Positions 11,801-23,780 of a stretch of DNA of 64,000 nt are shown piece after piece (the first letter of the stretch is position 1; every line of letters starts with the position of its first letter). A program made the translations under genes and the position numbers. The notes under the pieces were generated by a model that made no database searches, was not told the DNA's origin, and worked only from the letters and a program-made list of their open reading frames with translations. Origin of the DNA: Danio rerio (taxonomy: Eukaryota > Chordata > Actinopteri > Cypriniformes > Danionidae); the NCBI RefSeq assembly GCF_049306965.1, contig NC_133190.1, forward strand, positions 44,722,501 to 44,786,500, written 5' to 3'.

Positions 11801-14800
11801 GAGGCACTCAACTAAAGCTTTGCATCACCTCATCTATCCCAACATGGATGTTTTGTATAAGTGTGTACAGTATACGTTTTTATTTGGTCTAATGAAAATG
11901 TTTGTTTTAAAATTAGCACAGTTGTGCTCGTTTATGTGATTGCAAGTAAACTGAACCACATTTAATCAATTACATCACATCTTGAAAGCATTGTGATGAA
12001 AACACTACGTTTTTAGGCAATTAGGATAACTCGAAAACAGTAATTGGCTGGAAAAATCATCATCGGAGCGTCCCAAATAAAAACTGATGGCATCTGGATG
12101 ACAAAACGTGAAGCTCATCAGACTGCTGAAAAGCTGAAAGCAATCGATCAATCATTTAACTAAACAAACATGAGGTCATTCAGAGTGAAAACAGGAAGCT
12201 GTAGAGTGAATGCAGATCTAAAGCATAACATCTGTCTCATTCTTCTAGGCTTGAGTAGAAGTTTCCCTAGACTAAGCATTATTCTTCTTCTATATGCCTT
12301 AGATACAATAACAGCTCTGTACAGTTATTAATGTTGAACAGCTCAACACGTCTCAGTGTCTGCTAAACCAGCATTGCACCAACTGATTGGACTGGATTGG
12401 AGTTTCCATCCTCTAATTAACTTCGATGACTTTTATTAAAGCAGATAAAAACTTGCAAGTTTTAATTGCATGCCCAATAGTCTTACATTTCTGCAAAACC
12501 TAAAATACATTGCTCTGTTTATGTTTCGTTGCAGGTTTCAGATGACAAATCCACTAGAGGGCACTTTTTACAATTGGCGAATGTGAAACGCAATACTTTG
12601 CTTATGCTTAGTACTACGTTTTAGATACACATCTTCTCTTACATGTTCACCAAAAGGCGGGGCTTGTCGTACAGATCAATTAACGAACAACTGGTCTAAA
12701 CCCTTCCCTAAACCCAACCAATATTGTTATCAAAAGCAAATATAAGAGAAAATGCAGTGCAACCACATAGTTTTACCTTGATTTTACATTATTATTATCT
12801 TTTTAGTGGAGCCAAGTTTTGACAGCCTCTAGCCAAAACTCTCTGCATCACAAGTAAACCACAGTACTGGTGAGCTTCCAAGCAAACTGACTGAAAAGAA
12901 AAGTTGATAAAATAAGTGACGTAAACATATTAGACATATCTCGCCCCCAGTGTTCCTTTTACCTTGAAACTGCAGTCCAATGTTTGTTGAAGTATGTTTT
13001 TGCAAAAATATAGGCTGAGGTACATATTTCTAATGAGCCTATTTTCTTAAAAACGCCTTAATAAAAAAAGATTAGAATAATAATGATTTGTTTTTAACTT
13101 GTTTGTAAAAGAAGCATTTAATGGTGCCCAAGGTTGCATTTATTAAAAACAGTATGTTCAGAAAATAAAACCGCATGCAAACCACAGTACAAGGTGAGCT
13201 ACAGAGCAAACTGACCACAACAGAAAAGTTGACCATATAAATGATGAAAACGTATTCGATTACAAATCTAGATACAGTTTAGTTGTTTTTATATATATTT
13301 TTGTTGTTGTGCATAGAATTTTACACACATATTTTGTCGATAACATGTTGTTGGCTACATACTGCCCCTAGTGTTCCTTTAACCTTAAAACTGGATTCAA
13401 ACAATCATTGAAGTAAGTTTTGGCAAGAATGTAGGGTGAAGTACATATGTCTAATGAGCCGATATTTTTAAAAAGCCTTAATATAAAAGTTTTAAATAAT
13501 TATGATTTGTTTTTGATATGTTTTTAAAAGAAGCTATGCTCAGTTATTTGAAAACAGTATGTCGAAAAAAATTGTTGAATATATTGAGTTATTTTAAAAT
13601 GTGATTTATTCCTGCAATGCAACACTGAACTTTCAGCATAATTTCTCCAGGCTTCAGCGTCACATCATCCTTCAGAACTCATTATAATATTTGCATAACA
13701 TTTAAATAATTAGCTTCTAATCATAATATTTGAATAATTTGCTTTAACATATTCATTAGGCCTAATGACAAACAAATTTGTTCTTGTTTATTTGATTGCC
13801 AGTAAATGGTATGCAAAGAGTAGAAAGTTATTATAATTTCAATAACATTTTAGAATTTTACTGTTTTTTTTGTGTGTGTGCTTTTTTCTGGACATTTTTT
13901 TTTTGTCAAATTGGTTCACAAACAAATGACTTTTTTATCTGGTCTTTTCAAATCAAATTAAAATGTCTTCTTGGTGAGCATTATAAAAACATTAACAGCT
14001 ATTATTCCGAACATATTCCTAGTGATGTGTTGCAGCTGTAAGGGCATCCACTGCGTAAAACATATGCCAGATAAGTTTGCGGTTCATTGTACTGTAGCGA
14101 CCTCTGATAAATAAACTGACTATGCCAAAAAAAGAAATTAATGAATAAATGAATGTATTCCAAACGTTGCCTTAATAATTTGTCTTTTGTCCTTGAACTG
14201 CATGGACAATGAATAAATTACCAGATCAAGTTACTCACAAATCTCAATTACTGATTCATTGAAAAAAAAAAAAGAAAAGAAAAAGTTAATTTAATTTCTC
14301 AGAGAGCAAAAAAAATCATGTATTAAATGATGTCCGCTAAAATCATGCATAATCCCATTGTAATGTCCCATGTCTATCCTCTGATATCAGTAGGCACACC
14401 CCCACACAGCCAATTCTGACGACCTTTAAGAATCTCCAGGAATCACAGCCTGAATGTAAATTCAGAATACTTATTCATTTATTCATTTTCCTTCAGCTTA
14501 GTCCCTTTACTTATCAGGGGTTGCCACAGTGGAATGAACCGCCAACTGATCCAGCATGCGTTTTTGCCTAGTTTAGACTGTGTGATTTTAGCCCCTATTT
14601 TGGCTCGCCGACAGGTTTTGAGAAATCGCCGACAAATGCCTGAAATCACAGGCAAATTACTGCTCGTGCACGTGAGTGACAATCACACAGTATGAACTAA
14701 AGACGTGATCTGAGAGAATCACCGATGAGTCGCCGATGCCTGTGAGATATTTGGCATGCTAAATATCTGGAGCTGTCGGCGATTCAAATCATGCCGTGTG

Positions 14801-14864
14801 AATTGAGTTTTGACTGAAAATAACATCAGCGATCGCCTACAGCCAATGAGAGAGCAGCATTCAC

Positions 14865-14943
<79 letters not shown>

Positions 14944-17900
14944 CCTGCTGCAGGCCAGCGGGAGGCTGGGGGAAAAGTTAAAAGCGCTCTTTTTCGGTTT
15001 ATTTGGACCCACAAAATGGAGGAAAAACTAGTGGAGGTTTGACAGGACTCAGGAGCAACCGTATCTAATTGACGTTTCATACAGAAAGAAATTAGTTTAT
15101 TATTAACGTTGAGGAGAAATGGCTAATTCCCTACATTTTCTACTCCATTAAAGGCTTCTTTCTCATTATGTAGTTAATAACAAAAGATATACTACGTGTT
15201 TTTGGCTGTGAGACGCAGTTTGGACGAAGTTATCGGCGATTCTTCCTACAGTAAAGTCATGCAATGTGAAAGTCCCTGTCGCCGATCCATTTTGCAGTGT
15301 AAACAAAGCAGCGATGAAATGCTAGCCCAGATAGTCATGCAGTGTGAAAACATCTGTGAAATGAACTCGGCATTATGCAACGGATGCCCTTCCAGGTGCG
15401 ACCCAGTACTGGGAAACACCCATAAACTCATTCACACACACTATGCCCAATTTAGGTTATTCAATTCACCTTTAGCGCATGTGTTTGGACTGTGAAGGAA
15501 ACCGGAGCACCCGGAGGAAACCCACGCCAACACGGGGAAAACCAACAACACAGAAATGCCAACTGAAACAGCCGGGACTCGAACCAGCAACCTTCTTGTC
15601 GTGAGGCGACAGTGCTAACCACTGAGCCACCATGCCACCCCAAAGTCAGAATATAAACGCATACATACAAAAGATAATAGATTAGTAGAAAATTATCCTC
15701 TGATATAAACATCCACACTCCCACGAAGCCCATTTATTTTAAATAATCTCCAGGAATTATTGGCCGTGCGCTAAAACTAATTGAGCATTTGAGAGATAAT
15801 AAGACTGACAGCGATCTAGCGTCCGTCAGGGATCGGGATTGTCTCCGTTTCGGGCTCGTCCCTTCATCTGTGTAACTGCAGAGGCCCAGCGGAGCAGCGC
15901 AGAGATAAGACGCCGGAGCAACCGATAGCGGGACGAGAGGAGAAAAAGAGCTAATTGGCCGTATTAAAGCCTGAATAACCGGCCAGCGTCCGTGCCAAAG
16001 GCCTGTCCATCATGGAGAAGATCACAGAGGGAGAGGAACTCAGGAGCTCAATGAGACTTGGATGGATGCGAAAGGAAGCCGGGCTGCTCCGGAATGAAAG
16101 GGAATTCTGTGCGTTTTATTGAATCGCCGATGTGGTCATTTAGATCCACCTGATCTGAAGATGTTAAACGGCTAATTGGTGATGAGGGGCTCGAAAACAC
16201 TGCAGGAGAGCATACATTATCGGACAGAACTCGCTGACCCTCTCCATCTAAGACCTCTTACACACACACAGACTCAAACAGACCTTTTCTCTGCCTCCGG
16301 GTTGCCAAGTCTCTCCCCCCTACCTCTTTTGAGAGAAAAGGGATAGAGTTTCCTAACAAAGGGCATTTCTGTCTCCCTGCACTATTTAGGAAATTTGACG
16401 CCCGTCGCTGTAACCTAGCTTTTGCGAATTTACATCCCAGAGAAGTGGAGAGCGGCAGGGTGATCTCATTCGCATTTGTTGAGTATTCAGACGTGACTTG
16501 AAGATTTTTGGACGCTGAACTTATAATATTAAAACATTGGCAGGTTCGACAATTTAAACGACTTCATATGTGAGAAAAATATTATGTATATATTGTATAT
16601 ATATATATTCAGAAATACTCAGAAAATTGGCTAAAGTTAAACTTAAAAAGTGAGGGAAACTTGGTGAGGAAGGGTGTTGCAGAAAAAATTAAAGAAAGAA
16701 AAAAGGTAATCGTGACTTTCCTCACTTTTTTTCTAAGAAAAGAACCACTAGATATAAACGAATAATTCCGTGCAGCTTTAAACTCTTTTTATTTAAACTC
16801 TTTTTTTAAGCTTTAAAAATTTTATTTTACATCTTACAATTCTGACTTTTTTCATCATCATTTTGAAACAAGGACACACAATTCTGGCCTTCCCTGTTGT
16901 TATTTGTTTCCATAAAGTGAAAAAAGTAAAAAAAGTAGGGGCGAGCAGCTTTAAACTCAGAATTTTACATCATAATTTTAGTTTACATCTTACAATTCTG
17001 ACTTTTTTCATCATCATTTTGAAACAAGGACACACAATTCTGGCCTTCCCTGTTGTTATTTGTTTCCATAAAGTGAAAAAAGTAAAAAAAGTAGGGGCGA
17101 GCGGCTTTAAACTCAGAATTTTACATCATAATTTTAGTTTACATCTTACAATTCTGACTTTTTTCATCATCATTTTGAAACAAGGACACACAATTTTGGC
17201 CTTCACTGTTGTTATTTGCTTCCATAAAGTGAAAAAAGTTAAAAAAGTATGGGAGAGCGCTGCACTAAGTTACACTTTTTGGTTTTGGCCAAATAAGGAA
17301 CAAAGTAATAGGGTTAGATAAACTATTTGTTTTTTACTAACAAAACACAAGCCTCTCCTACAAATGAGCACTGGTTGTAATGGCCGAACTAACAGTATGG
17401 TATTTGTGCAGTATTGCCAAAAATAACAGGAGTATAAATGTTACTATTTACCCCAACTGTGGGGCAAGTTGTAACAGACAGAGGGTTAGTTGTAACACAT
17501 GCTTAAAAATGCTAATTTTACACAATTAATTTAAATCCAGTTTACTTAAAATAGTAGCTATATTTTCGCAGTACTTGATATAATTTATTGAAATTATTCT
17601 ACATAGAACAGTGTTTATTTATTTATTAGTTATACATTTGGATTTATTAGGATTATTATCCAATATTATGCAATGCATTTATTTGTACTATTAGCAAGAA
17701 GTATTTTTTTTTGTCTATTAAAAATATTTTCTATTTAAAAAAAACTTAGTTTTTTAAATAAATATTACACTCAAAATTCAAAAAATAGTTTGTTGGTTTA
17801 ATTGGTGTCCAACAGTGTGTGGCTTAATTGTAACACCTTGTTACAACTAACCTCGGTGTGTCATGTTTTTCTCAAAACTGGCTTGTAGTCACTGTATGCT

Positions 17901-20900
17901 TTTTTTACATCTTTCAAAATGGTTTCATCTTTTAGCCTACAAGACAGTAAATCACAACAATAAGATCTTACAAAGGTACTTTCACAGATTTTTTTAATAA
18001 AAAAAATTGAGTATAATAAAAAATACTTTTATGCTGCAAAAATGGTTTCTCCTGTGTTTCTCATCCAAATTCGCCAAACTTTTTCAAAAAATTAGCAGGA
18101 AGACGCCTGCCAACACTGCGATGAAAACCTTGGAAGCATGCCATAGTCAACCCTAAGCAAATACCTTAAAACTCTGTTACATTTTAGCCCGCGTTACTTT
18201 GTGCCCTGCGCTCCTCTAAGAATTGTGGCATAAAAACTATTTTACTGCTAGTACTACAACTACTACTACTACCTTACTAATCAACTTTGTATTTATATAT
18301 ATTAATAATTCTGCCATTTTTCCACATATTCTGAGTCTAAAGCTTACAATTTATGTTTTTTTATTAATGATTGCAAGTGTATACAGTTGAAGTCAGAATT
18401 ATTAGCGTCCCTTTGAATTTAATTACATTTTTTTCATTTTAAAATATTTCCCAAATTATGTTTAACAGAGCAAGGAAATTTTCACAATATGTCTGATAAT
18501 ATTTTTTCTTCTGGAGAAAGTCGTATTTGTTTTATTTCGGCTAGAATAAAAGCAGTTTTACATTTTTTTTAAATCATTTTAAGGTTAAAATTATTAGCCC
18601 CTTTAAGAAATATTTTTTAAATAGTCTACAGAACAAACCATCGTTATACAATAACTTGCTTAATTACCCTAACCTGCCTACAGTAGTTAACCTAATTAAC
18701 CTAGTTAAGCTTTTAAATGTCACTTTAAGCTGTATAGAAGTGTCTTGAAAAAGATCTAGTCAAATATTATTTACTGTCATCATGACAAAGATAAAATAAA
18801 TCAGTTATTAGAGACTTCATCTGTAGACAATGAAGATACAAATTCAATACACAATATTATATTGTTTTCCAAAAAGTTTACTAGTATTCAGAAACAGTAA
18901 TTGAGTAATCAAATGCAAATAACACTGTGTAGTCTCTGATGTAAAAATAATTCAATAAACTGAATCAGTATTAAAGGTAAAAAGGGCACAATTTTAACAC
19001 TGCATATCTTGTGATGTGTCTATTGCGAATGATCGTTGCGATATCAATCGTGAAATAATATAATGTGCAGCTCTATCATTACCTCTCTAAAAGTATGAAA
19101 CTGTGCTAAGAACTATACAAGAAAAATAATGAGGTCAGTTTAGAGAAAGCGGGACGCAAAGACTCACCCCTCCTTCAGTCGGGCTGGCGACCCATGCCAG
19201 CTCTCCTTGCACTGATCTGGAATCCAGCAGCGTGACTGAAGGAGAGAAACACAGAGGACTTGTGAATGAGATCACCAAAGCCTGACAGTCTCAACCATAT
19301 GGATAAAACTCATCTCTTCTCAAACAAATAATGACAACAGATGCAGCCATGGCCAAAAGCTCACTCAAAAAAAAAAAAAAAAAAAGACAATTGCTTTTTG
19401 TTCAAACTACTTATTTAAAATGAACTGAACACAACACAATTCTTGAGGGTTTTTTTTGGAACAACTTTGTTCAATCCACTTAAATTTGTATTATTTAATA
19501 TAAGTTAATTTAATTCCGTCATGTTGCCTCATCGTCAACTGTGTGAAACTCAACATTACAGTGCTGACACAACATTATCTGAAAAGAAATATAGCTAATT
19601 AATAAAATATCTATTGCTAATAATACAAACGTTATGTTGCAAATGTTACAAACTAATAAATACCTCAAATGTTATCAAAAATCACACTGTTTATATAAAA
19701 AAATGAGGTAAACGCTGTCTTCAAGTAGTCTAAACGACCAAGAAAAGCTCAAATTAATTTTAAACCACCATCAGTGTTTGTAATGAAGTTTAATATCATA
19801 CATAGTTTGTTTATAATTTCAAATAAAAAAAACAATTAGCAATTTTATGAACGCAAAATAATTATGTCTAGAATCCAGATCATATTTACATAAAATAGAC
19901 ATCTGACATTATAAATACTAATCAAACACGAAAAAGAAGGGTGAATAAATAAATAACATATCAAAAACGTAATATGTAAATAAATCTTCAGTATATCTCT
20001 ATGTTATTGAGATAAAGTTGGTTTTATATTTGCACATTCGTTCAGTGTGACATGCTCCCTATATTACTGAGGTAAAGTTGGTTTTATATTCACACATTCA
20101 GACTTTCTCCTTAATAATATAATTTCAGAAAATTATTGTTTGCTAATTCTAAATATTGAAATTACATTAACTGACATGTCTATCAGAGTGCAACATGTTT
20201 ACAGTCAATTAAAAAGTGCTAATGTTGTTTTTTAGTCATACGTACATGTGATTTTAGACTAAATATTCAAAGTACCATGGTAAACAATATAGGGAGTGTG
20301 TCAATGTGTTCAATGTGTTAATATAAAACTAACTTTTCCCCTTTCCTTATATTGTTTAATAGGGATAAATTTGGTTTTTTATTTACTCCCTATATAATTA
20401 TATATAGTATACTATATAGTATACTATATTGATTACCATGGTACTTTGAATATTGTCTGAAATCACATGTAAATAAACATTACTGCGATTACATGACTGT
20501 AAACAATGCTGTAATTTGATAGTCATAGGATGATAATATGATTTCACAATTTAAAATTTGCTAAGAATATTTTTGTGAAGTTTATTATTTGGAATAAAGT
20601 CCAAATGTGCGAATATAAAACTAACGTTACCTCAATCTCTATGTTAAGTATGAAGAGTAATTAGCTATACGTTGTTAATTGGTAATTGTCCTACTGAGTA
20701 ACCTACACATCAGGTGCAACAAACCGATTACTACAAAACACACTTTATCAAAAACCTTACTACAAAAATGACTTACAATTATAAATATATGCGTTTTGTT
20801 AACATATTGTGTTTGTTATGGTTATAGACACATTGATGGACGCGCGCGCCCGAGTTTAACTTAACTCCTAAACTTTTCCAATTTATTCAAAGCACTCTTA

Positions 20901-20998
20901 CCTTCATTCGCCGGAGGACTCCTCGGAGCGGACAGACCTGCACAAATCCCCAGGAAAAGCGAGGTGAGAGCGTAAATAATCCCGGCCATGAGCGCCAT
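8831..20998 (-). CDS. epha4: EphA4 ephrin receptor, 5' three exons (partial gene)
   Basis: Receptor tyrosine kinase for ephrins A and B, acting at the plasma membrane in axon guidance and segment-boundary formation. Exon 1 (20902-20998) encodes 32 residues from ATG at 20998: a hydrophobic signal peptide ending near [11 protein letters not shown] second in-frame ATG three codons on (20989) matches the mammalian MAG start. Exon 2 (19168-19235) gives [19 protein letters not shown]. Exon 3 (8831-9494, 664 nt, the usual Eph length) begins [11 protein letters not shown] and covers most of the ephrin-binding domain ([37 protein letters not shown]), then starts the Cys-rich region ([24 protein letters not shown]). 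All junctions are GT-AG and phases agree (1, 0, 1). Near-identity to remembered mammalian EPHA4 separates it from other EphA genes. Sushi/EGF, fibronectin, kinase and SAM exons lie beyond the left edge. I cannot tell which fish paralogue (a or b) it is. Confidence 0.95.
9625..9720 (-). mobile_element. SINE3-type 3' tail fragment
   Basis: The segment ataataataatctttatttt, then tctatagcactcttctgg and aaagcgctttacaca, resembles the tail of the larger 5S-headed SINE at 10122-11520. Only the 3' end is present. Confidence 0.45.
10122..11520 (-). mobile_element. 5S rRNA-headed SINE (SINE3-like), split by a hAT
   Basis: Read on the minus strand, the head at about 11505-11440 matches 5S rRNA around its internal promoter (ctaagcaggg, then agtacctggatgggagact). 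The body runs to a tail at 10122 ending in a tataaatgtaac then attattatt run. The SINE is interrupted by an 826-bp insertion at 10344-11169, and the two halves rejoin at a repeated octamer. Kapitonov and Jurka described such 5S-derived SINE3 elements in zebrafish. Confidence 0.8.
10344..11169. mobile_element. Non-autonomous hAT inserted in the SINE
   Basis: Flanked by a perfect 8-bp duplication TTAGGAGG (10336-10343 and 11170-11177), the size made by hAT transposases. Termini are TAGAGGTCTGC and, inverted, TAGAGATCTGC. The interior is GC-rich and has no transposase frame. It contains a segment (about 10588-10860, starting ccagatagcaaaataca) also found at 32947-33170. Confidence 0.85.
11930..12230. 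promoter_or_regulatory. Repeat-free intronic block, possible conserved element
   Basis: Unique-looking sequence in epha4 intron 2 with several homeodomain-like cores (atttaatcaattac, ggcaattagga, cagtaattggct) and no repeat signature. Candidate regulatory element by contrast only. Confidence 0.25.
14021..14156 (+). mobile_element. DANA SINE, 3' fragment
   Basis: Contains gttgcagctgtaagggcatc, then gcgtaaaacatatgcc and gcggttcatt, ending in gaataaatgaatg. This is the 3' half of the zebrafish tRNA-derived SINE. Confidence 0.75.
14565..15372. mobile_element. Harbinger-like non-autonomous insertion
   Basis: It interrupts the DANA copy. The left end TGCCTAGTTTAGACTGTG and the inverted right end TGCCGAGTTCATTTCACAG are similar, with TTT on the left and TTA on the right as a possible 3-bp target duplication. 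The interior repeats the motif tcggcgat/atcgccga and holds a (GT)n array. No transposase is seen. Family assignment is tentative. Confidence 0.5.
14866..14936. repeat. (GT)n microsatellite
   Basis: About 35 gt units followed by tatatata. Confidence 0.95.
15740..16260. promoter_or_regulatory. Strong candidate regulatory block in epha4 intron 2
   Basis: About 500 bases of balanced, repeat-free sequence between a DANA and AT-rich DNA. It has repeated homeodomain-type cores (aaaactaattgagc, gagctaattggccg, cggctaattggtgat) and GATA-type sites (agagataata, gagataagac). No open frame or splice sites. It looks like a conserved developmental enhancer, but I cannot test conservation. Confidence 0.4.
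16830..17275. repeat. 156-bp tandem repeat, about 2.8 copies
   Basis: The word ttttgaaacaagg recurs at 16861, 17017 and 17173, exactly 156 bases apart. Because 156 is a multiple of three, it yields a repetitive 152-codon open frame that I regard as non-coding. The last unit is the most diverged. Confidence 0.9.
18382..18880 (+). mobile_element. Tc1-like MITE, 3' end missing
   Basis: Begins acagttgaagtcagaattat and continues with ctggagaaagtcgtatttg, acctaattaacctagttaag and aagctgtatagaagtgtctt, the standard body of this zebrafish short element. The far terminus is replaced by unrelated DNA. Confidence 0.75.
19236..20901. other. epha4 intron 1
   Basis: Intron between the signal-peptide exon and exon 2. 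It is AT-rich and holds one large imperfect palindrome (19985-20655). A CpG-rich shoulder (gacgcgcgcgcccg, about 20840) precedes exon 1. Confidence 0.7.
19985..20655. repeat. Large imperfect palindrome (foldback element)
   Basis: Outer arms: tctatgttattgagataaag then gttggttttatatttgcaca near 19995, matching the inverse of 20600-20650. Inner arms: gtgattttagac and ttcaaagtaccatggtaaac near 20250-20285, matching the inverse of taccatggtactttgaata near 20436-20465. A single DNA element or MITE with long inverted repeats is likely. No target duplication identified. Confidence 0.6.
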
Positions 20999-21150
20999 TC
21001 GTGCTGTAAAATAACTGTGTCTCCGTTATTCCTGTTTATTCCTCGTGCTGTCCCGCGCGACTGATGATCATCTCTTGACGAGACGCGCACTCAACGGCGG
21101 CGAGCTCTGCTGGAGGGGGCGTGGCGTTCTGGAGTGACGTCACTAACAAT
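20999..21150 (-). promoter_or_regulatory. epha4 5'UTR and GC-rich core promoter
   Basis: This stretch just upstream of the epha4 ATG is far richer in CpG than its surroundings (cgcgcgac, gacgcgcac, cggcggcgag). It carries a GC box (gggggcgtgg, about 21115-21124) and a perfect palindromic CRE, TGACGTCA, at 21135-21142. I see no TATA box, as expected for a CpG-type developmental promoter. The transcription start is not determined. Confidence 0.6.
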
Positions 21151-21973
21151 CAAGCTAGAAGCGGTCGATAAATTGATTCAAATTATTACTAGTCATGTTT
21201 TTGTTGTGTTTGCAGGTGTTCAATTAGATTAGAAATGCGTATAGCTGAATACAGTTGCAAATATTACTAATAAATATATTACTTGTTTAATATTTATGCG
21301 TATTGTTATCAAATTCCAAACAAATTATTCAATATTATTGTGACATATAATATAATTTGTATTGTATCCATTCATCCTATTATATTAGGATAAATAAATC
21401 CATTTATGTATTCAGGCGACAAATAACAACAATATAACAACAAATAACGACAATATATTCCCAGCTGCTTTGTGTTTTTAATCTTACAATGGCCTTAAAA
21501 CATAAAACAGCAACTATTATATTAAAAAATAAATAAAATGAAATATTTTTTTCTTTTAAATTCAATGATCTTAAATATTATTTTATTAAATTGCTTATGG
21601 TGATTAGAATGCACCATTACCAATAGCAAAATATGTTCATCTCTCAGGGTAAAAGCAGTCATGGTGCGGATAACTGCACTTTGGATAAAACAAACACAAA
21701 AATGACAATATATACATATTCCAAGCCGCTTTTTTTTTCATTCTTGCAAAATATAAGGGAAATCAAACAGTCTAAAAACTGAAACTAACACTACTTAAAA
21801 AAAAAAAAGAAATTCTATTTTCTTTTAAAACTGAATTAGAAATAGCAGAAATAGCATATTCAGTAAATATTCTATCTACAATCAATATATTCTCAATACA
21901 ATCAATATATATTATCTATATATAATCAATAATCTAGATGTATATACAATAATTACAACGGTTAAAATACAGA

Positions 21974-21974
<1 letters not shown>

Positions 21975-22044
<70 letters not shown>
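21975..22044. repeat. (TA)n microsatellite
   Basis: About 35 uninterrupted ta units in AT-rich intergenic DNA upstream of epha4. Confidence 0.95.
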
Positions 22045-22048
<4 letters not shown>

Positions 22049-22439
22049 ACAATATTTAACACTGTTAAAATAGAAATGTGATACATCTAATATGTATGAA
22101 TATATTTGAATGAATATATCTTTGTTTTGACTGTTTTCAATATTGCTTAAATATGTAATAAAAAAGTGATTGAATTTTATAAAAATACAAAGAAAACATA
22201 TGACTTTCTTATAAAGGAATTGTAATGCACTCTAAAGATCTATTATAATGTGAATTATAATAATTAATGCTTTTTGGCCTGTGTATAAGCTATCTATTAT
22301 AATTTGATAATTAATTAGAAATATAATAAATATATTAATAAAAGTAATATGTGATCATTCTAAGTAATGTTTTAAAATATATTAACACTAATAGAAGAAG
22401 TAGATCCTGAGACTAATGAATTATTATGAACACTCTTTT

Positions 22440-22920
22440 GCCGCCCTCTTGTGCTCACTTCTCGATACGACAGGCAAATAAACGGCATAAATGCGCCCAC
22501 AAGCCGACAAATTCCCCATGAAGTGTTCTCTTGGTCTTACGGTTCTGTCACCCAAACTTTTACGATTGAAGATAAGACACAATTAAACCTCAATGAGTCG
22601 ATATTAGGCTGTTTGTGACGTCAAAGACACTAGAGGGGCTCAATACAGTCACCTGCGGCACTCCAAACTCATTCCTCATCTCACCGTGGAGTAAATTATA
22701 CCCATTGACTGAATTCCTGGCGCCTCTCCTTCATATGGTCTCTTATCCTCTGGTTAATACAGTAAATGCTGCAGGGAAATATTTGTTCTTCAGCTGTTTG
22801 AAGCCAATAATTTCCATGAATGAGGTCCTGACCTGCATTGAGACTCACTGCGGGTGTGGATGAACAGCAGCTGACTTCAACTCTGACTCAAATCAGTAAG
22901 TTCAATTCCGACTGAACCCG
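22440..22920. promoter_or_regulatory. Possible upstream regulatory block of epha4
   Basis: Balanced, repeat-free sequence 1.4-1.9 kb upstream of the epha4 start. It has a perfect TGACGTCA at 22616-22623, the second in this region. An 82-codon frame crosses it without recognisable motifs. Enhancer role is inferred only. Confidence 0.3.
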
Positions 22921-23106
22921 AATGACAACTGCTGAGAGGTGAATATATATGTTGCTATTGGTAATGGTGTTTTCTCAGCAACTTTAAGGATTTTTAATTA
23001 AAAGTTTATAAAATAAAAGTAATATTAAAGGTCATTGGAGTTAGTTAGATTTTTTAAAATTAAGAATATGTATTAGTTTGTTTATTGTTGATCTCCTAGA
23101 CTCTTG

Positions 23107-23117
<11 letters not shown>

Positions 23118-23137
<20 letters not shown>

Positions 23138-23780
23138 GTGTACTGACCAGACAAAAGTGGAGCTTTTTGGAAGGTGTGTGTCCCATTATTCAAATTCAGA
23201 AAAAAAGACATCATGCCAACAGTTAAATGTGATGGGGTAGTGTGATTGTCTGGGGTTGTTTTGATGCTTCATGAACTGGAGGACCTTCTGTGATAAATGA
23301 AACCATGAATTCTGCTGTGTACCAAAATATCCTAAAGGAGAATGTCCAGCTACTGTATCTGTTAGTCAACTCAAGCTGAAATGAAAAAAAATTAAGGCTT
23401 TGGAGTGGCCTAGTCAAAGTCCTGACCTGAATCCAATTGACATTCTGCAAGGTGACCCTATAAAGGCAGTCCATGCTCTAAAAACCTACAATGTGGCTGA
23501 ATTACAACAGACTCGTAGCAAGTTATAAGAAATGCTCGACTGCAGTTGTTGCTTGGTGAGACAAATTTTTAGGTTTAGGAGCAATCACTTTTTACACGGA
23601 GCTGTGTAGTTTTGTAATATGTTTTCCTTCAATAATAAAAATCCTAATTTTAAAACTGCATGATGTGTTTACTTGTGTTATCTTTGACTAATTTAAATTT
23701 GTTTGATGATCTGAAGCATTAAAGTGTGACGAACATGCAAAAAATCAGTCAGGGGCAAAGATGTTTTCACACCACTGTAT
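23118..23780 (+). mobile_element. Decayed Tc1/mariner transposon
   Basis: Plus-strand fragments of a Tc1 transposase are readable: VWGCF, then INETMNSAVYQNILKENV near 23298-23352, and ALEWPSQSPDLNPI-like residues near 23398-23440. These are the hallmark segments around the second and third catalytic residues of Tc1 transposases. Stops and shifts break it, and here the catalytic DNPKH segment is missing. The right end is ttttcacaccactgtata. Confidence 0.8.

Larger units (their letters stand above)
14475..15646 (-). mobile_element. DANA SINE split by a Harbinger-like element
   Basis: The 3' end of DANA is at 14475-14564 (ttccttcagcttagtccc, ccacagtggaatgaacc). The rest resumes at 15373-15646 (ggatgcccttccaggtgcga) and ends at the tRNA-like head, whose inverted B box is gggactcgaacc and whose A-box side is gctaaccactgagcca. 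Segment 14565-15372 is foreign and listed separately. Confidence 0.85.
9495..19167. other. epha4 intron 2
   Basis: No additional exon is needed here, because exons 2 and 3 join in phase. It contains a SINE3-type element with a hAT inside, two diverged direct copies of one repeat (about 12790-13130 and 13150-13560, sharing aaccacagta and gtgttcctttaacct/ttaccttg), DANA fragments, a 156-bp tandem array and possible regulatory blocks at 11930-12230 and 15740-16260. The stretch 17340-18380 is AT-rich with nothing I recognise. Confidence 0.75.

Noticed and set aside
14719-15080. Frames of TH or CV repeats on both strands
   Set aside because: They are (GT)n microsatellite translations inside a transposon.
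16863-17321. 152-codon frame with three near-identical 52-residue repeats
   Set aside because: The DNA is a 156-bp tandem repeat whose period is divisible by three. No domain, start context or splice partner.
23223-23474. 83-codon minus-strand frame
   Set aside because: Antisense of a decayed Tc1 transposase on the plus strand.
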